A DNA stretch of 64,000 nucleotides from Myrica gale (taxonomy: Eukaryota > Streptophyta > Magnoliopsida > Fagales > Myricaceae), in the NCBI GenBank assembly GCA_963930655.1, contig OZ005604.1, positions 10,054,001 through 10,118,000 of the forward strand. Reading direction: 5' to 3'. The notes under the pieces were generated by a model. That model was not told the DNA's origin, did no database searches, and was given only the letters and a program-made list of their open reading frames with translations. Within the stretch, counting starts at the first letter, position 1. Every line of letters begins with the position of its first letter. The position numbers and the translations under genes are program-made. This document shows, piece by piece, positions 45,271 to 58,529 of this stretch.

Positions 45271-46558
45271 TTTGAACTTAACGTTCTTCTTGGTCAACGA
45301 GGTCATCGGCATAGCTATCTTTGAGAATCCCTTAATAAACCTCCGGTAATATCCTGCCAATCCCAGGAAACTCCTTATCTCCTTAACATTTGTAGGTCTA
45401 GGCCATTTGAAAACCGCATCAACCTTTCCGGGATCTACAGCAATCCCTTCTCCCGACACTACATGCCCTAGAAATTGGACTTGCTGCAACCAAAACTCGC
45501 ACTTGGAGAATTTAGCATACAACTTCTTCTCCCTTAGGATCTGTAAAACAATCCTGAGATGCTCCTCATGCTCCTCCTGGTTCCGAGAATAAATCAGAAT
45601 ATCGTCTATGAACACCACCACAAATTTATCCAGGAATTCCCTGAATAGTCGGTTCATCAAGTCCATAAATGCGGCCGGGGCATTAGTTAACCCAAATGGC
45701 ATCACCAAAAATTTATAGTGACCATATCGGGTTCGAAAGACCGTCTTAGATATCTCCCTCCTTAACCTTCAACTGGTGGTAACCCGACCTCAAATCAATT
45801 CTTGAAAATATTTGTGCCCCCTGCAATTGATCGAACAAATCGTCAATGCGAGGTAGCGGGTACCTATTCTTCACGGTCACCTTATTCAACTCCCTATAAT
45901 CAATGCACATCCGGAGACTCCTGTCCTTTTTCTTCACAAACAGGATCGGTGCTCCCCAAGGCGACACGCTTGGCCTTATAAATCCCTTCTCCAAGAGATC
46001 TTCTAATTGGACCTTCAGCTCCTTCAGCTCTGCCGGAGCCATTCTATACGGCACCTTGGAAATTGGGACTGTCCCAGCTTCCAATTCAATTCCGAACTCC
46101 ACCTCCCTATCCGGCGGTAACCCCGGTAAGTCTTCCGGGAATACATCCAGAAACTCAGTCACTATTGGGGTTTGATCAAACGCAGGGACCTCGTTCTGCG
46201 TATCACTTCGCGTATCACTTGCCCATACTAAAATTCCCTCGTGCCCTCCTTGCAACAATCTCTTAGCTTGCAGGGCCGAGACAATTGCTGGCCTTCGTTC
46301 TATTTTCCTCATGCCGGTGAAACAACAATCCGGCCTCCCCTCCTTTTGGAATAAGACCTTCTTCTCATAGCACCGAATGTTGGCACCATGCTTCGACAAC
46401 CAATCCATACCTAGGATGATATCAAATCCTCCCATCTCCATAACTATCAAATCAGCCAACATGACTTGCCCTTCTACTTCCATCGGATAGTCCTTCACCA
46501 TCCGGCTACATTCGACTCTTCCCCCAGCGGGCGTTGATACAAGGACATCACAATCCAA
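45271..46558 (-). pseudogene. Tekay reverse transcriptase
   Basis: After the protease-linker region ([12 protein letters not shown] at about 46430; [17 protein letters not shown] at about 46130) the RT starts with [38 protein letters not shown] and [13 protein letters not shown] one-base frameshift near 45748 leads to the second frame with [13 protein letters not shown], the catalytic FIDDILIYS (45612-45586), FLGHVVSG and [11 protein letters not shown]. All catalytic aspartates are present. It copies the element RNA into DNA in virus-like particles when intact. Confidence 0.93.
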
Positions 46559-46975
46559 CTACTCACTATTTAAGGCATGTGTCTTGCAATATGCTGATGC
46601 AATGAATGAATGCGTGGCCCCTGAATCAAACAGAACTAGGGCTTCCCCCTGGGGCAAAGGCAACTTACCTGCCACTACTCGGTTCTGGTTCTCCGCGTCC
46701 TCCGGAGTCATTGCATATAACCTCGCCTGTGTTGGGCCTCCTTGCCTCCTTGCATTGTTCTGCTGCGGGGGTCGGGGTGCTTGGTTTGAGCTGTCTGTAC
46801 TCCTACAGTCTCTGCCGAAGTGACCAGGTTTCCCGCATTTAAAACATAAGCCCTGCCTACACTCCCTTGGGTGTCTCTTGTTGCACTTATTGCACAGAGG
46901 AAATTGATTCCCTCCGGCATTCTGAGCTCCACCAGGCCTCTGGTTCGGCCTCGGGTTCGGCCTCTGACTCGGCCT
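46559..46975 (-). pseudogene. Tekay Gag zinc knuckles and aspartic protease start
   Basis: This is in the same frame as gag but lies beyond the TAG at 46976. It contains a Cys-His pair LCNKCNKRHPREC, then the knuckle CFKCGKPGHFGRDC (46846-46805), a linker, and the protease motif LFDSGATHSFI with DSGATH at 46627-46610. A TAG follows about 16 codons later, before LDCDVLV. The two stops show the copy is dead; read-through or C-to-T decay are both possible origins. Confidence 0.9.
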
Positions 46976-47770
46976 CTAAAGCTGCCTCTGTGATGGCTCT
47001 GGCCTACTTTTCTTCCAGGGCATCTGCGGAATGGCTGGGTTGGAAGGAGCCTTCCTCTTCTGCTGGTCATGATAGACTGCTATCCTCTGCAGTCCTCTCT
47101 CCACTATCACTGCCCGTTCAATCACTTCTGCCAGGGTTTTAAGATTATGGCTATACACCCTGTCATAGACCCGTGGGTGTAGCCCTTCTTCAAACTTTCG
47201 AGCCTTTCTTTCCTCATCTGGCACCAAGTACGGGGCGAACCGCACCAGCTCCATTAATCGGCCTGCGTACTGCTCCACCGTCATGGGTCCTTGGGTTAGG
47301 GTAGCGAATTCCCTTGCTTTCGCTTCTCGAGTTGTTCGTGGGAAATAACGATCTAAAAATTCTTGCTGGAACCTCTCCCAGGTTATGGGCTGCTCTCCCA
47401 ACTCCTGACCCAACAACACTTTCTCGGACTGCCACCACCTTCTGGCATCCCCTTGCAGCTTGAAGGTAGCATAGCTTAATTTCTGGGCCTCGGTGCACCC
47501 CAAGACCTCAAGTAGTTCTTTCATCTCCACCAGCCAATTTTCTGCTAGTATGGCATCTCCCTTGCCGTTGTACGCTGGTGGGTGCTGGCGATTAAACTGA
47601 TCGAACGTACACCCCTCAGGGCGTCCTCGGGCCCCTTCAGCATGGGCACCTGGCTGCACGTGCTCGGCAACGAGCTGAGCCATGTGCCTTAACACGTCCT
47701 CGGTGGTAACTCCGGGAGCCTCGAGCTCTTGGCTTCTTGTTGGTCTCCTAGGTGCCATTCTGCACTTCAA
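46976..47770 (-). pseudogene. Tekay Gag capsid region
   Basis: A 264-codon frame starts MKCRMAPRRPTRSQ; the second Met (47758) may be the true start. The Gag (retrotrans_gag) signature is clear: FNRQHPPAYNGKGD, AENWLVEMKELLEVLGC, KLQGDARRWWQSE, TWERFQQEFLDRYFP, EFATLTQGPMTVEQYAGR and KFEEGLHPRVYDRV. It forms the virus-like particle shell. A premature TAG after SQRQL separates it from its zinc knuckles, which continue in frame. Confidence 0.93.
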
Positions 47771-47920
47771 GGTTATCGTTCAGCTTAGAACAACCTCAAC
47801 CTCAGAAATTCTTATCGTAACTAACCCTAAACATATTATCTCATGCTTTAGGGTTTAGGGTTCTACTTCGTTCCCTATGTTTTACGGCTCTACCCTCCGA
47901 TCCTCTGATACCAACTTAAC
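47771..47920 (-). other. Internal 5' leader with tRNA-iMet primer binding site
   Basis: On the minus strand TGGTATCAGAGG (47913-47902) matches the complement of the plant initiator methionine tRNA 3' end, the normal primer site of plant Ty3/gypsy elements. It lies seven bases inside the 5' LTR end at 47921. The following 130 bases to gag hold no other feature I can support. Confidence 0.92.
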
Positions 47921-48665
47921 TGTCACGCCCTAACGGCATCTCGCTGGGACCGTGACAGCCGCGAGCTATCCCCCGGATGGCTCCAGCGTTCTTACTTATA
48001 TTTTTACTTGATTACGGCGGAAACGTACAGGATCGCGAGGGATTCGAGCTAAACTTACATAATTAGGGTTCTCATTAAGGTTTCATACAAGACATAAATA
48101 ACATGTAAAAAGCCTACTAGTGACGATCAAGCCACTATCAACAAAAGTATGAAACATAAATTCTTGAACTTCTAGGTCAGATAGTCCTCCTGACTCTCTT
48201 CACCTGAGGCATCTGGAATGACACAATTTTAAAAACGTGAGTCAAAAAGACTCAGTAAGGGAAAGACATAAACTTAAAACATGCTCTTGACTTATGCCCG
48301 CTTAATCATGAAAGAAAGAAACTTGATAAGTGATGCACATGCATGTCATGAATTATGCATATGCTCTTGCTTAGTTTTGGCCCCAGGCCCTTTGAAAATC
48401 TTTCTTTCATACTTGCTTGTAAAACTGGCCCTTGGCCCTTGAAACCACTTATTCGTATTTGTGCCTCTCTTGGCCTTTATTTCATATCTTTTATTTGTGG
48501 GCTCGCTTCATTTAACCCCTGAAGTCAGGGTTGTGCGTTCCCTTCGAAACCGTCCCCGAATTCCCTTGGAGACCTTACATACAGTCAGCTAGCGCACCTT
48601 CTCATTTGTCCTTCAGTGGCTAGACATGACCCTTGGAGGCACCACACGTTCTCAATTTCCTTCAA

Positions 48666-51600
48666 TGTCACGCCCCGAACGCTAGCCCGAAGGGGGTTAA
48701 TGACAGCCGCGAACATCCACTCAATGAATGTTCCAGCGTTTTCTCTTAATCATGCAACGGATTTTTTTTTATACATATACATAAACACCTACAACTGAGA
48801 GAGATGGGCCAAAGAGATTTACATAAACTTCAACTTACACAATTGACTACGACAGCAATAGTGAAAGCATCCAAATTACATGTCATGTCTGCATGGCTGA
48901 AGTACAAGTCCTAAGGGATTCCAACAAAACCTTTATATTACCTACTCATAACATCTTGAATCCGTATATACCTTACAATTATGTTAGCATCCTGCCGCCT
49001 CAGTGGGATATCAAGCACTCTTAGGATTTCATGTACATTCTCCAACTCTTGACCCATAGTACATTCCCAAGGCCTATGACCAACAACATCACAATCTACT
49101 ACTTACTAAGTCAGGAAATCCTCAGGACTCCTGCCACCTGGCAAACCTGGAATGATACATTTTGAAACCGTGAGTCAAAAGACTCAGTAAGGAAAAGAAC
49201 TTGTAAACGTGATCTTGTAAAACATGAACTTAAATCATGAACTTGAACTGATAGCTTGAACTTGTAACTTGAAATTTGAACTTGAATTCATAATCTTGTA
49301 ATCATGCACTAGTATCATAGCTTGAAAACATAACTAAAAATCATAACTTGAATTCATGACTTGAAATCGTAAGCATGCACTTGAACTCATAAACATAAGC
49401 ATGCACTTAAACTTGAAATCATTATGAACTTAAAATCATAAGCATGCACTTGAACTTGAAATATCATGTAAACGTATGTAATTCATGCATGATCATAAAT
49501 TTTGATGCACATGAACTTAATATCATAAGCATGCACTTGAACTTGAAATATCATGTAAACGTATGTAATTCATGCATGATCATGAATTTTGATGCACATG
49601 TATGCCTCATGATTGCATATGCACATGCACTTGCTCTTGAAAACATCATTTGTACTTGTAAAGTTCTTGATTTTGGAAAATCATTCCAATCCTTATCTTA
49701 TGGGCTACTTGAGCTCCATTTACCCCTGGCTTCAGGGTTGTGCGTTCCAGTTGGAACTGTCCCCCATTTCCCTTGGGGACCTTACATATGGTCGAGCTAG
49801 CACACCTTCTCTCATTCGTCCTTCTCTTGGAGGTTCACACCTTCTTGCAAGCATCCTTCAGTGTGATTGCACATACCTCCTGGACTACCCATCTTTCTTG
49901 CAAGCATCCTTCGGTATGGGTGTCCTAGGTGACATCCATCCTTCACGTAAACGTCATTTGGTATGGATGCACCTTCTTGACTTGGTACGGTACCGACCGA
50001 CTTGGGTTCATTAACTTACTTGAAACTTAACGTAAAGTAGCATAAAAATGGTACTTTCATTTGCATAAAATTTCTCCTTCTTTCTTATGAGAAAAATAAA
50101 TGCAAATGCAATTGCTCATGACGTGCTCATGTCATGCTCGATGATGAGTAATCAACTTATCATAAAATGCTTCTCTTTTTCTTTCCTTCTAGAAAATCAT
50201 GCAAATGCTCTTGACGGGTCATGCTTGATGACAAATATCTCATAAAACTTCCTTGATCTCATAAAACTTTCATGTTTTCATTTACACAAAAACTTCTTTC
50301 ATGCTTTCATACAAATACGTATACGATGTCATGCTTGTTGAGAAATAACTTGTCATGCTTGGTTATGCTTGTTCATAAAAACATGTTGTGTATCATTCCA
50401 GTTTTGTAAAGCGTAAGTTGCTACTTACTATTTTCACTTACAAACGTAAGCTCCTCTTACCTTCGCTTGCTTGAGTGTTGAACGTCACGTTACCTACAAT
50501 GGATCATACTAGTGTTATTCAAAGGCTCACTAGACGTATAGAGTAATCAATCAATTACTCACACTTCATCATAGAAAATCGTCTGTATTCTTGACTCCCA
50601 GTTGGTCATCTTACAACACAAGGTATTTTCTTAAGGATGCCAAAGCCATAAGAACTGACACTAATTTTCATAGCATAACAAAATTCTAACTAATTTGGAG
50701 TTCGTTTGCCACTTGAAACCTTTACCCGAAAATACAAGCTGCTGAGGACTTCCAAGCGGGCAGCCCCGACGTCTCCAACTTAAAAATTCATAACTTCAAA
50801 ACCATGGCTCCAAGGTACATGAAATTTATCTTGAAATATTCATCCTTCATAGGTCTAGATTGGGGGTAAAATTCACCACAGCAGAATGTGCTATACATTT
50901 CATAAACACTTCATATTAAGCAAAAATCCTACAACCACAATATTGTTGTTCCAGCTTGGCCCTCCATTTTCAAAATATCATAACTTATGAATTACACCTC
51001 CAAATCACACGAAATTCACCTTAAAATGTTCTCCTTTCATAAACTTAAAATTCAAGACTAACCTCGTAAAATTTGGACTTAAAATGACTCCTCAAAATGG
51101 TGCTCGAAATGAGCTGATATTCTGGACGTGCAAGGCTGCTGGCGGCTTGACGTCCGGCCTCGAACAACGTATATCTCATTCGATAGTTATCGGAATCACC
51201 CAAGATATGACTTAAAATCTTCCCATTTCCTAGGCCTATAATCTAGGATCCTATTAAGATTAAGGGATAAGCTCAATTGCATCAGAATACACTCCCAATT
51301 TGAGCCTTGAAATCTGTAGAGGTTAAATTTCAGCAACTTGTCTAACAAGCATTCTCTATAATCCTCTATGATCTTTAACGTAACCGGCCACGCTTATGAA
51401 TGTTATGGGTTTTCCAATTCCACAACAATAGGTCATATAGAATGAGCCTAACCTCTATAGGTGAAATCAGCAACAAAGAAGTTTCATTTTTCTTATAAGT
51501 TTCCTCCCTTTGTAATATAACCTTCTTCATGCAACAACTTCACCCATGATTCTAAATTAAAAGCCTCAGCTTATTTTCCAGCAACAACACTCATTCCCAA

Positions 51601-52376
51601 AGCTCCTTTGAACTTCAAGGCATTTAGATATGAAAGGACAACACCCAATACCACAACCACTCGGCCATGCATGCTCAAAATAGATTTCAGCCCTCTTTTG
51701 GGCTTTTTATCAAACACCTAGGGTGCAGAACATATTTTCTTTTTCAGATCTGACCATAACTCTCCATGGTTCCATATACAACCCATATTACTCTTTAAAG
51801 CTTACTAGATCTACATTTTCTTCAAAGAACACACATGAACACAACACATACAAGGAGGAAACCAAACAAACTTCACAACCAACAACCATTAAAGGAAAGG
51901 AGAGAAAATGAGAGAAATGGGTGATGGCCTAGTCGGCCAAGAATGGCTGAAATCCCTCACCTCCTTCTCTCTCTTTCTTTCTCTTCTTCTTCCTCTTCTT
52001 CCTTTCTCCTTCTTCTTTTCTTCTTCTCCTTCTTCTTCTTTCTTCTTCTTCTTCTCTCTTCTTGTTCGGGTGAGCTAGGGCAAAATGATTTGTGGGAATG
52101 GGGGGGGGGGGGGTTGCCTTATACGTAAAGGGCTTGGGGAAGGGAAAAGGCAAAACTGCCCTTCCCCCCTTTCTTTTCCCCTTTTTCACATGAATTCCAC
52201 CTCACATATTTCAATCCGATAAAATTTCGGAAAGTAGTTATATTTGTCGACACCATCACTCAAGGTGTCGACACTTACATCAAAAATCACTAATTTAATC
52301 ATACATACATTTGCAATAATACGTACTTAAGAGGTCATAAGCAATAACTTGACAGACCTAAAATCGTGGTCTCACA
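48666..52376 (-). mobile_element. Solo Tekay LTR H, type X, 3711 bp
   Basis: It runs from TGTCACGCCCCGAACGCTAG to CGTGGTCTCACA with the perfect duplication TTCAA (48661-48665, 52377-52381). It carries the cassette (about 49725-49970, u1 deleted), a tandem duplication (49424-49600), a TATA-like box (52119-52123, minus) next to a G-run of about 15 (52099-52113), and only one GTGTCGACAC pair (about 52247-52276), the shortest array of the type-X copies. Confidence 0.95.
49424..49600 (-). repeat. 87-bp tandem duplication in LTR H
   Basis: The segment beginning ATGAACTTAAAATCATAAGC is repeated at 49511 with only a few changes. It contains the CATGCATGATCAT motif. The other type-X LTRs have a single copy, so the duplication arose in H or a close ancestor. 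Confidence 0.85.
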
Positions 52377-55300
52377 TTCAACGTGGTTTGCACAACCTCG
52401 TGGATTCACCCATCCTTCTCACATTTGTCCTTCGGTATGGGAGTCCACCTTGATGGTACGGTACCGACCAGTGCCCCTTAACTTAACTTATCGTTTCATA
52501 AAACTTCTCATAGTCTTTTCATAAAAATCATTGCATAAACTTCTTCTTGAAAAATTCATGCAATACACATGTCATGTCATGCTTGCTTAAAATTCATGCT
52601 TGTTCATGAAACGATGCAGTGTCATTCCAGTTTTGAAAAAGAACACTTACTGTCCACTTACAGTATCCACTTACAATTGGTCTTCTTTGGTCGTGTATAG
52701 AGACACGTGGATCGCCTACAAGCGATTTAATATTCCTTTAGACTTTTAAGAATAATATGAAATCATTAAATATTTGCATTTTTGAAATCAGTCATCAACC
52801 AAAGACATATATTTATATATATTTATATATCACTGAAATTCATTTAATCATTTAAAATATTTTATTAATTCTTTTCCTTAACAAATATTCAAAACTTAGT
52901 TTATTAAATCATTAATATTTTTATTGAAATAAAAATATATTTATCCATGTACATGCCTCGATTAGGGTTTAATTAATATCCACAGATTTAGAATTAAACC
53001 TAAGTCTCTTATTATTACACGTACTACATTAAAACTTCATATTAAACTATTAATAAATTAATTACGATTAAATCTTAACTAGGGTTCCAAATTTCATTAC
53101 AACATTCGGCTATTACTATTTTATGCACCCTTTAGTCACAACTTTAACTCCAAAGGTGATCCCTTCCTCCATTCAACAATTTCACAACCTAGGATCTATA
53201 AATCAAAACACCAACACAATATGTCATGCTCATAAAATTCGGCCAACACATGTTTTCACCCAAACGATTAAGTTTCTTTTGTTTCTTTCAATATGCATGC
53301 ATCTAATACCTAACATAATCATCTACCATTCATTGGGTCATAAATCTTGCACATATCATGGCCAATGTCCAGATTTAAATATATACAAAACTATACATGA
53401 AATCCTAAGCATCTCATATTCGGTCATACCTCAAAATGTTACCTTTTCATGCTAAAAATCATAACATGCACATCTTTTGCATTGTGACCTAACTAGCATG
53501 CATACACTTCATCTCTTCATCAAATATTTCCATCAATATTAGATCCACACTTTATACACACTAACATCCATAGATCTAAGCAAAATAATCAACTTTCATC
53601 AAACCAACACATCAAGACTTAGATCTAGCTTCCTTTAACATGCATTGTTCTCCATTTGCATTTTTCTTTACATGAAACCTTAGCTAAGGTTTCCATGGTT
53701 AGATCTAGCATTTAAACAACCTAGGGTTCTTAAGCATTCAAGATCTAACAACATCAAGGCATATCACAACTTAAACTTCAAGATCTTATACATAAGTCAT
53801 TCGGCCACTCATGCTAACCCAACAACATCACATTGGTCTTACCTTGTTGACTATCCAAGCTTGAGCACCTAGAAAATAAAATACCTTTGGTTAGTATTTG
53901 TGAAACTTAAGGCAAGATCATCAATAGAACCAAGCTTACCTTCAACCTTTACCAACTCTTCCTAACTTCACTTCCTTCAAAGTTTCGGTCCACCCTCCTT
54001 AGAAATGTCCAAGCTTGATTTAAGGAGGTTCTATGGTGGTTAAGGGAATATGGTAAGCTTGAAGAGAAATGAGGCAAATGGTTAGGGTTTTCAAGGAAGG
54101 AAATGTGTTTGCATCAAGAGAGATTTTTGTCTACAACAAAAGAGGTTTAAACTTGGCTTTTAGAATGGGATTTGGAAGGCAAGAAGAGTATGGTTTAGAG
54201 TGCAAGAGAAAAATGCACAAACCTTGAATTCTAGGGGGTGGTTCGGCCAAGGCTTGAAAATGGGAGAGAGTTTGAGAGAATGCAAGTTTCGGCCAAGGCT
54301 TGAAAATGGGAGAGAATGGAGTGCATGAATGGTTTGGCCAAGGCTTTGCAATGAGAGGTGTGAGAGAATGAGTCTCCCAAGGAGAGTAATTGCTATGACA
54401 TAAAGCTTGAGAGAGTGAATTGACAAGAGAGAGAAATCAAAAGGAAAAAGGGTGAAAGGGGGGGGGGGGCTTGGTCATTGCATAGCCTTCCCTTTCTCTT
54501 TCTTTCATCTTTTCCTCACATCAAATCTTGTCTCCAAAAGCATGGCTTGCATTTGAATTACTTCATTCTCTCTCCTCACATGCTTCCATCGACAATCCCT
54601 CCTTCTCCCTTGCTTTTCTCTTCTCTTTTACTTCCATGCATTGTCTTATCACTTCTTACACTTCTTACACCTCTTACACATCACATGGCCTCACTTTATG
54701 GCTTTCTCATTTCACCTCTAGCCCTTTCACGTAAAAGCCTTGCCCTTTGCTTAGTTTGGTTGCTTTCCAACCAACCTAGTTACTTCCACATTAAATTGAA
54801 ACCAACTTTCAACTTGGTTACTCTCTCTCACCTAACTTATCACTTCATAAGCTCTCTTGCTTATCTAATCCATTCCAATAGCTTATCACCTCATAAGCAT
54901 GATATCTTATCATGTGATAATGGCCCTAGCCTATCTCTACAATAATCACAGGGTCTTATCACCCTAAAAGTTTCCTAACCTATCATCATGCTTGCTTATC
55001 ACTATGATAAGCAAGTGTGCTTATCAATTAAATCTTCTCTTAGACTTATAACATAAATACATAGCTTATCATTGAATATTCAAATGGAAATTCTATTAAT
55101 AATATAGGCTACATGGTAATAATAATACATGTCACATATGAAAGATATAAAATATTCAATCAATGTCTTCAAAAGAATTTCATCATTTAATCCATTAATC
55201 ATTTTCGGCTTATACAAAAACAATTCTTAAATCATATTTCAAATTCTATTGTCCATGAAACATTTTAAGTAAATGAAAAATATAAATTCGTAAGAGAGAA

Positions 55301-55540
55301 ACTTGCAAATTTCGGCTCTTAAAATGAATATAATTTAAACTTTGCATAAAATAGCATTAAAATTATTTGAAGAGATTTTATGGAATAAAATCTCATTTTA
55401 ATCGAAATACCATAACATAAGGATTAGGCCATACAATGGCCAAAAACATAGCCCCATGATGAAATAAAAGCTATTACATTGGAAAATAAAAGATAATACA
55501 TAAGAAATTACGTAGGAGAAAATCGGGGTCTCACACCTCT

Positions 55541-57780
55541 TCACATTAATCCCTTAAGATAGGCTGCAGACCAAAGCCCTAATTAACATACTTACATGGC
55601 TTCCTTCCAATTATTCCCATATCTTAATCAAGACTCCAAACAACAAGCTATCTAGTGCTATAAAGCCTAATTTGACATCTTCTTTACTTCATGCATAAAG
55701 TCCATTCTTTGATAACTTATTAATTCATCTTATCCAACCCTAATCGTGGCTAATCCATGACCAATATCTCCATCTTCTATCCAACCCGTGGCACTCTTCT
55801 TAGCATAAGATTCTTAGGTTTTACATTACACCATAAACTTCCTTTAAGCAACTTCATCTATTCGGCCATTAGCATCTTGCATCATAAATTTCATTTGCTA
55901 TTCTTATCTCATCTAGGGTTTCTTTGCATCTTAACTTAACACTTATAATATCATTAATGAACCTCCAATCTTGATCTATTTAGTGATCTCTAATTGCATG
56001 CAAAATAAAGCCAAACCTTAACACTGATTTAGGATTTTCTAACCTCCAATCTATTCGGCCATTAACCTAGGTTTGCATTTCTAAGCCATTCGGCCATCAA
56101 CCAATGACATGCATGTATGTATTCTTCACATCCAACATGAATCCCTTCCTTCAGCAAGCAATTTCACAACCTAGGGGTGCTAATCAAAACATAGACTCAA
56201 GATCTTGCAACATAGTTCATTCGGCCAACATAACCATCAATGCCGAAACTTAGACTTACCTTATCTCCTTTTTAACATGCAATTTCTTCCACGTTTCAGA
56301 ACCAATTTCACATGCATTTTGTTCACTCAATTATCATAACATTTGGCCAATCACTAGATCTAACAATAGGCAAGATAATAGCAAAAGATCAAAGGGACAA
56401 TTAGGCATGCAAGGTTCGGCCAAAACAGCAAATCCCATTGTTTTCTCAAACCTATCTTACCTTGTATTGCTGGAAAACAAGTTGGTACCTAACACAAAAT
56501 GCTCAAGGTCAGAACCTATGGAGAAAAGAATCAAAAACAGCACATGCAAGGACCAAATCTTTTACCTCTAACTGCAACTAAGGCACTCGGCTATCACCAG
56601 GAACTTCTACTTCTCTAACTTTCGGTTCCTCTCTTTTGGATGGTTTCAAGGACTGAGATAAGTACAACAAAGAGGTTGTGGTGAAGGCTTGTGGTGAGGG
56701 AAAGGAGAAGTGGCAGCAACTACTGGAATGGCTTGAAGAAAAACAAGGGCAAAGCTTGGAGATTGAAGTGGTTCAGCCAAGAGGAAGCTATGTTGAAATG
56801 GGGAGAGGTTCGGCCACAAGGGAAAGAGAGCAAGCTGAGCAAGGAGAGAGAGGCTGAGCAAAAATGAAAATGTGAAGAAGTGAAAATGAAAGGGTTAGAG
56901 ATGAAGGCTTTCACGTGAAGGGGGGTTCCCTTGTTTGTATCGCCTACCCCCATTGGGTGATAAGGCCGGATGACAAGTCCTTTGTCTCATCCTCATCAAT
57001 TCACTTCATTTCTTGTCTCCTAGCAGGCCATTCACGTGATTCACTTAAGCAATTTGAATTTTTCTCCTTGCCTTTCACGTAAACCACTCTTGCATTTCAC
57101 CTTTTATTTTCTTTTCATTTCATCTACCACTACCACTTATCACATAGGTACATTGACTTATCTCTAATATATGTACATTAGTATATCACCAACAAACATA
57201 TCAACTTATCTCAAGTATAAACACTCTAACCTGTCTCTTTGATATTCACAATAGCTTATCTCCCTAATGAACTCACTAGCTTATCACTATGATAAGAACA
57301 TTAACTTATCTTTTAAATTCTTTATCAAGCTATCTTATAAACCTTCTAACTTATAATTTAATTTCTCTAATGATGCTTAATCCTACCTAATCAAAGAGAT
57401 AATAATCTATATGCTCAACACAAATTTCATAACTATAGATTATTATACAATGATTTCTACTTAGAGAATTTCGGCAATGAGAAATAAAATTTCTCTTCAT
57501 ATATTTAACTTCATGAATTATGGAGTATAATAATAAGCAATGGAAAAATAAATTCATAAAAGAAATCTACCTTGAAAAATTCGGCTCTTAGGAAAAATAA
57601 TAATAATAGACTTGCACTAATAAACTTTCACAACAATGGTGAAATTCTTTAAAGGAATTTAAAATGAAATACCATAAGTATTAAAGTTAAGTCATACATT
57701 GGCCAAAAACATGACACCCTTGAGTTAAATTAAAAACAAACACATAGGAAGATAGAAAAAACGAAGTTCGGGGTCTCACA
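55541..57780 (-). mobile_element. Tekay LTR B, terminal part
   Basis: After the CCTCT duplication of the full-length element, LTR sequence resumes with the AT-rich middle (TTCGGCC motifs at 55858-56230 and 56410) and ends AAGTTCGGGGTCTCACA at 57780. The last 200 bases match the beginning of LTR I (8575 onward) in reverse. The flank TCTGA differs by one base from TTTGA before 21916, so this is best read as the end of LTR B. Confidence 0.7.
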
Positions 57781-57844
57781 TCTGAAAACTTTTGTATCAT
57801 CAAAATTAAAATAAATTGTTTGTAAAAACAATCTTGGGCTAACA
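57781..57844 (-). mobile_element. SIRE-like copia 3' LTR, right part
   Basis: The first 64 bases of the LTR (sense start TGTTAGCCCAAG) lie directly after the polypurine tract. The rest of this LTR lies at 20991-21915, moved 36 kb away by the nested insertions. Confidence 0.72.
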
Positions 57845-57858
57845 ATCTCCCCCTTTTT
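57845..57858 (-). other. Copia (SIRE-type) polypurine tract
   Basis: In sense, AAAAAGGGGGAGAT, preceded by TCATCATC, precedes the LTR start. This wording is characteristic of the SIRE/Maximus clade of plant copia elements and defines strand and clade. Confidence 0.8.
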
Positions 57859-58529
57859 GATGATGACAAAACCATTTTAAAACTGAAATTTTACTAATAA
57901 ATAGAAAATCTCCCCCTCAGTACAAGCTATAGTTTTTCATAATATTTTAACAAAACGGACTTTAAGATTTAACGAAAATTTTGCAAGAGTTCCCTTTGTT
58001 AATAAGGGTTTCCCGAAGCTTAAAAATTACACAACACTTCTATATCCTTTCTCCGAACTCCCCAAACTTCATATTCCAAATCAGATCATAAGACTTCGTA
58101 TAAAGAAGAGTTAAAGGATAGAATCACTACCTGAAGCAAGTTTCAAACAAGCATACTCAAGTGCAAAGCACTTCTCAAAATCTTCACAAAACTCCCTTAG
58201 AGAATGACAGATTTAACACATTTACTTAAAAAAATATAATCACAATAAGTCAACACAAATCAATAGAATAAAAGCTCATAAAAAGCTTGAATAATCATTA
58301 CAACCAACCAGAATGGGAAATGTGAAATGTTCAAGGTTTAGTCAAAATAAAAACATCAGAAAAGAGGACAAAAAAACATAAGAATGGGAAATTTGAAATG
58401 TCCTCAAATTAGAGCAAGGGTGTCAGCATGCTATAGTAGGCACTTTTCTCCCCCTTTGGCATTATAAAAAATTAGGCAAGTGGAGGTAAAATGGTGAGGG
58501 CTAAGGAGATATGGGAGGAGGAGGATAGT
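57859..58529 (-). other. Copia 3' non-coding region
   Basis: Sequence between the polypurine tract and the end of the copia 3' ORF. A second purine run (AAAGGGGGAGAAAA in sense) lies near 58445-58460. At 58501-58529 the 3' ORF ends in a proline-rich tail. ATAGT (58525-58529) is the duplication of solo LTR K. Nothing else is recognised. Confidence 0.6.

Larger units (their letters stand above)
31311..55535 (-). mobile_element. Full-length Tekay/Del chromovirus with three nested solo LTRs
   Basis: Both outer flanks carry CCTCT (31306-31310 and 55536-55540), so this is one complete insertion. In sense (minus) order: 5' LTR (55535-47921), PBS (47913-47902), gag, zinc knuckles, protease, RT, RNase H, integrase, chromodomain, extra 3' ORF, PPT (38238-38226), 3' LTR (38225-31311). 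Removing nested LTRs D, F and H leaves LTRs of about 3917 and 3899 bp and an internal region of about 5.6 kb. The two LTRs look nearly identical over their first 300 bp apart from a few changes at the very end, suggesting a fairly recent insertion. All main domains are present, but stops and frameshifts make it non-autonomous. Confidence 0.95.
47921..55535 (-). mobile_element. 5' LTR (G) of the full-length Tekay element, type Y
   Basis: On the plus strand it starts TGTCACGCCCTAACGG, next to the PBS, and ends CGGGGTCTCACA at 55535. Solo LTR H interrupts it in the loop of hairpin u2, between CCACACG and ACGTGG. Without H it is about 3.9 kb and closely matches the 3' LTR. A poly-G run lies near 54459-54470, beside the GGTCGAC/GGCCGAAC-rich part. 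Confidence 0.93.
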
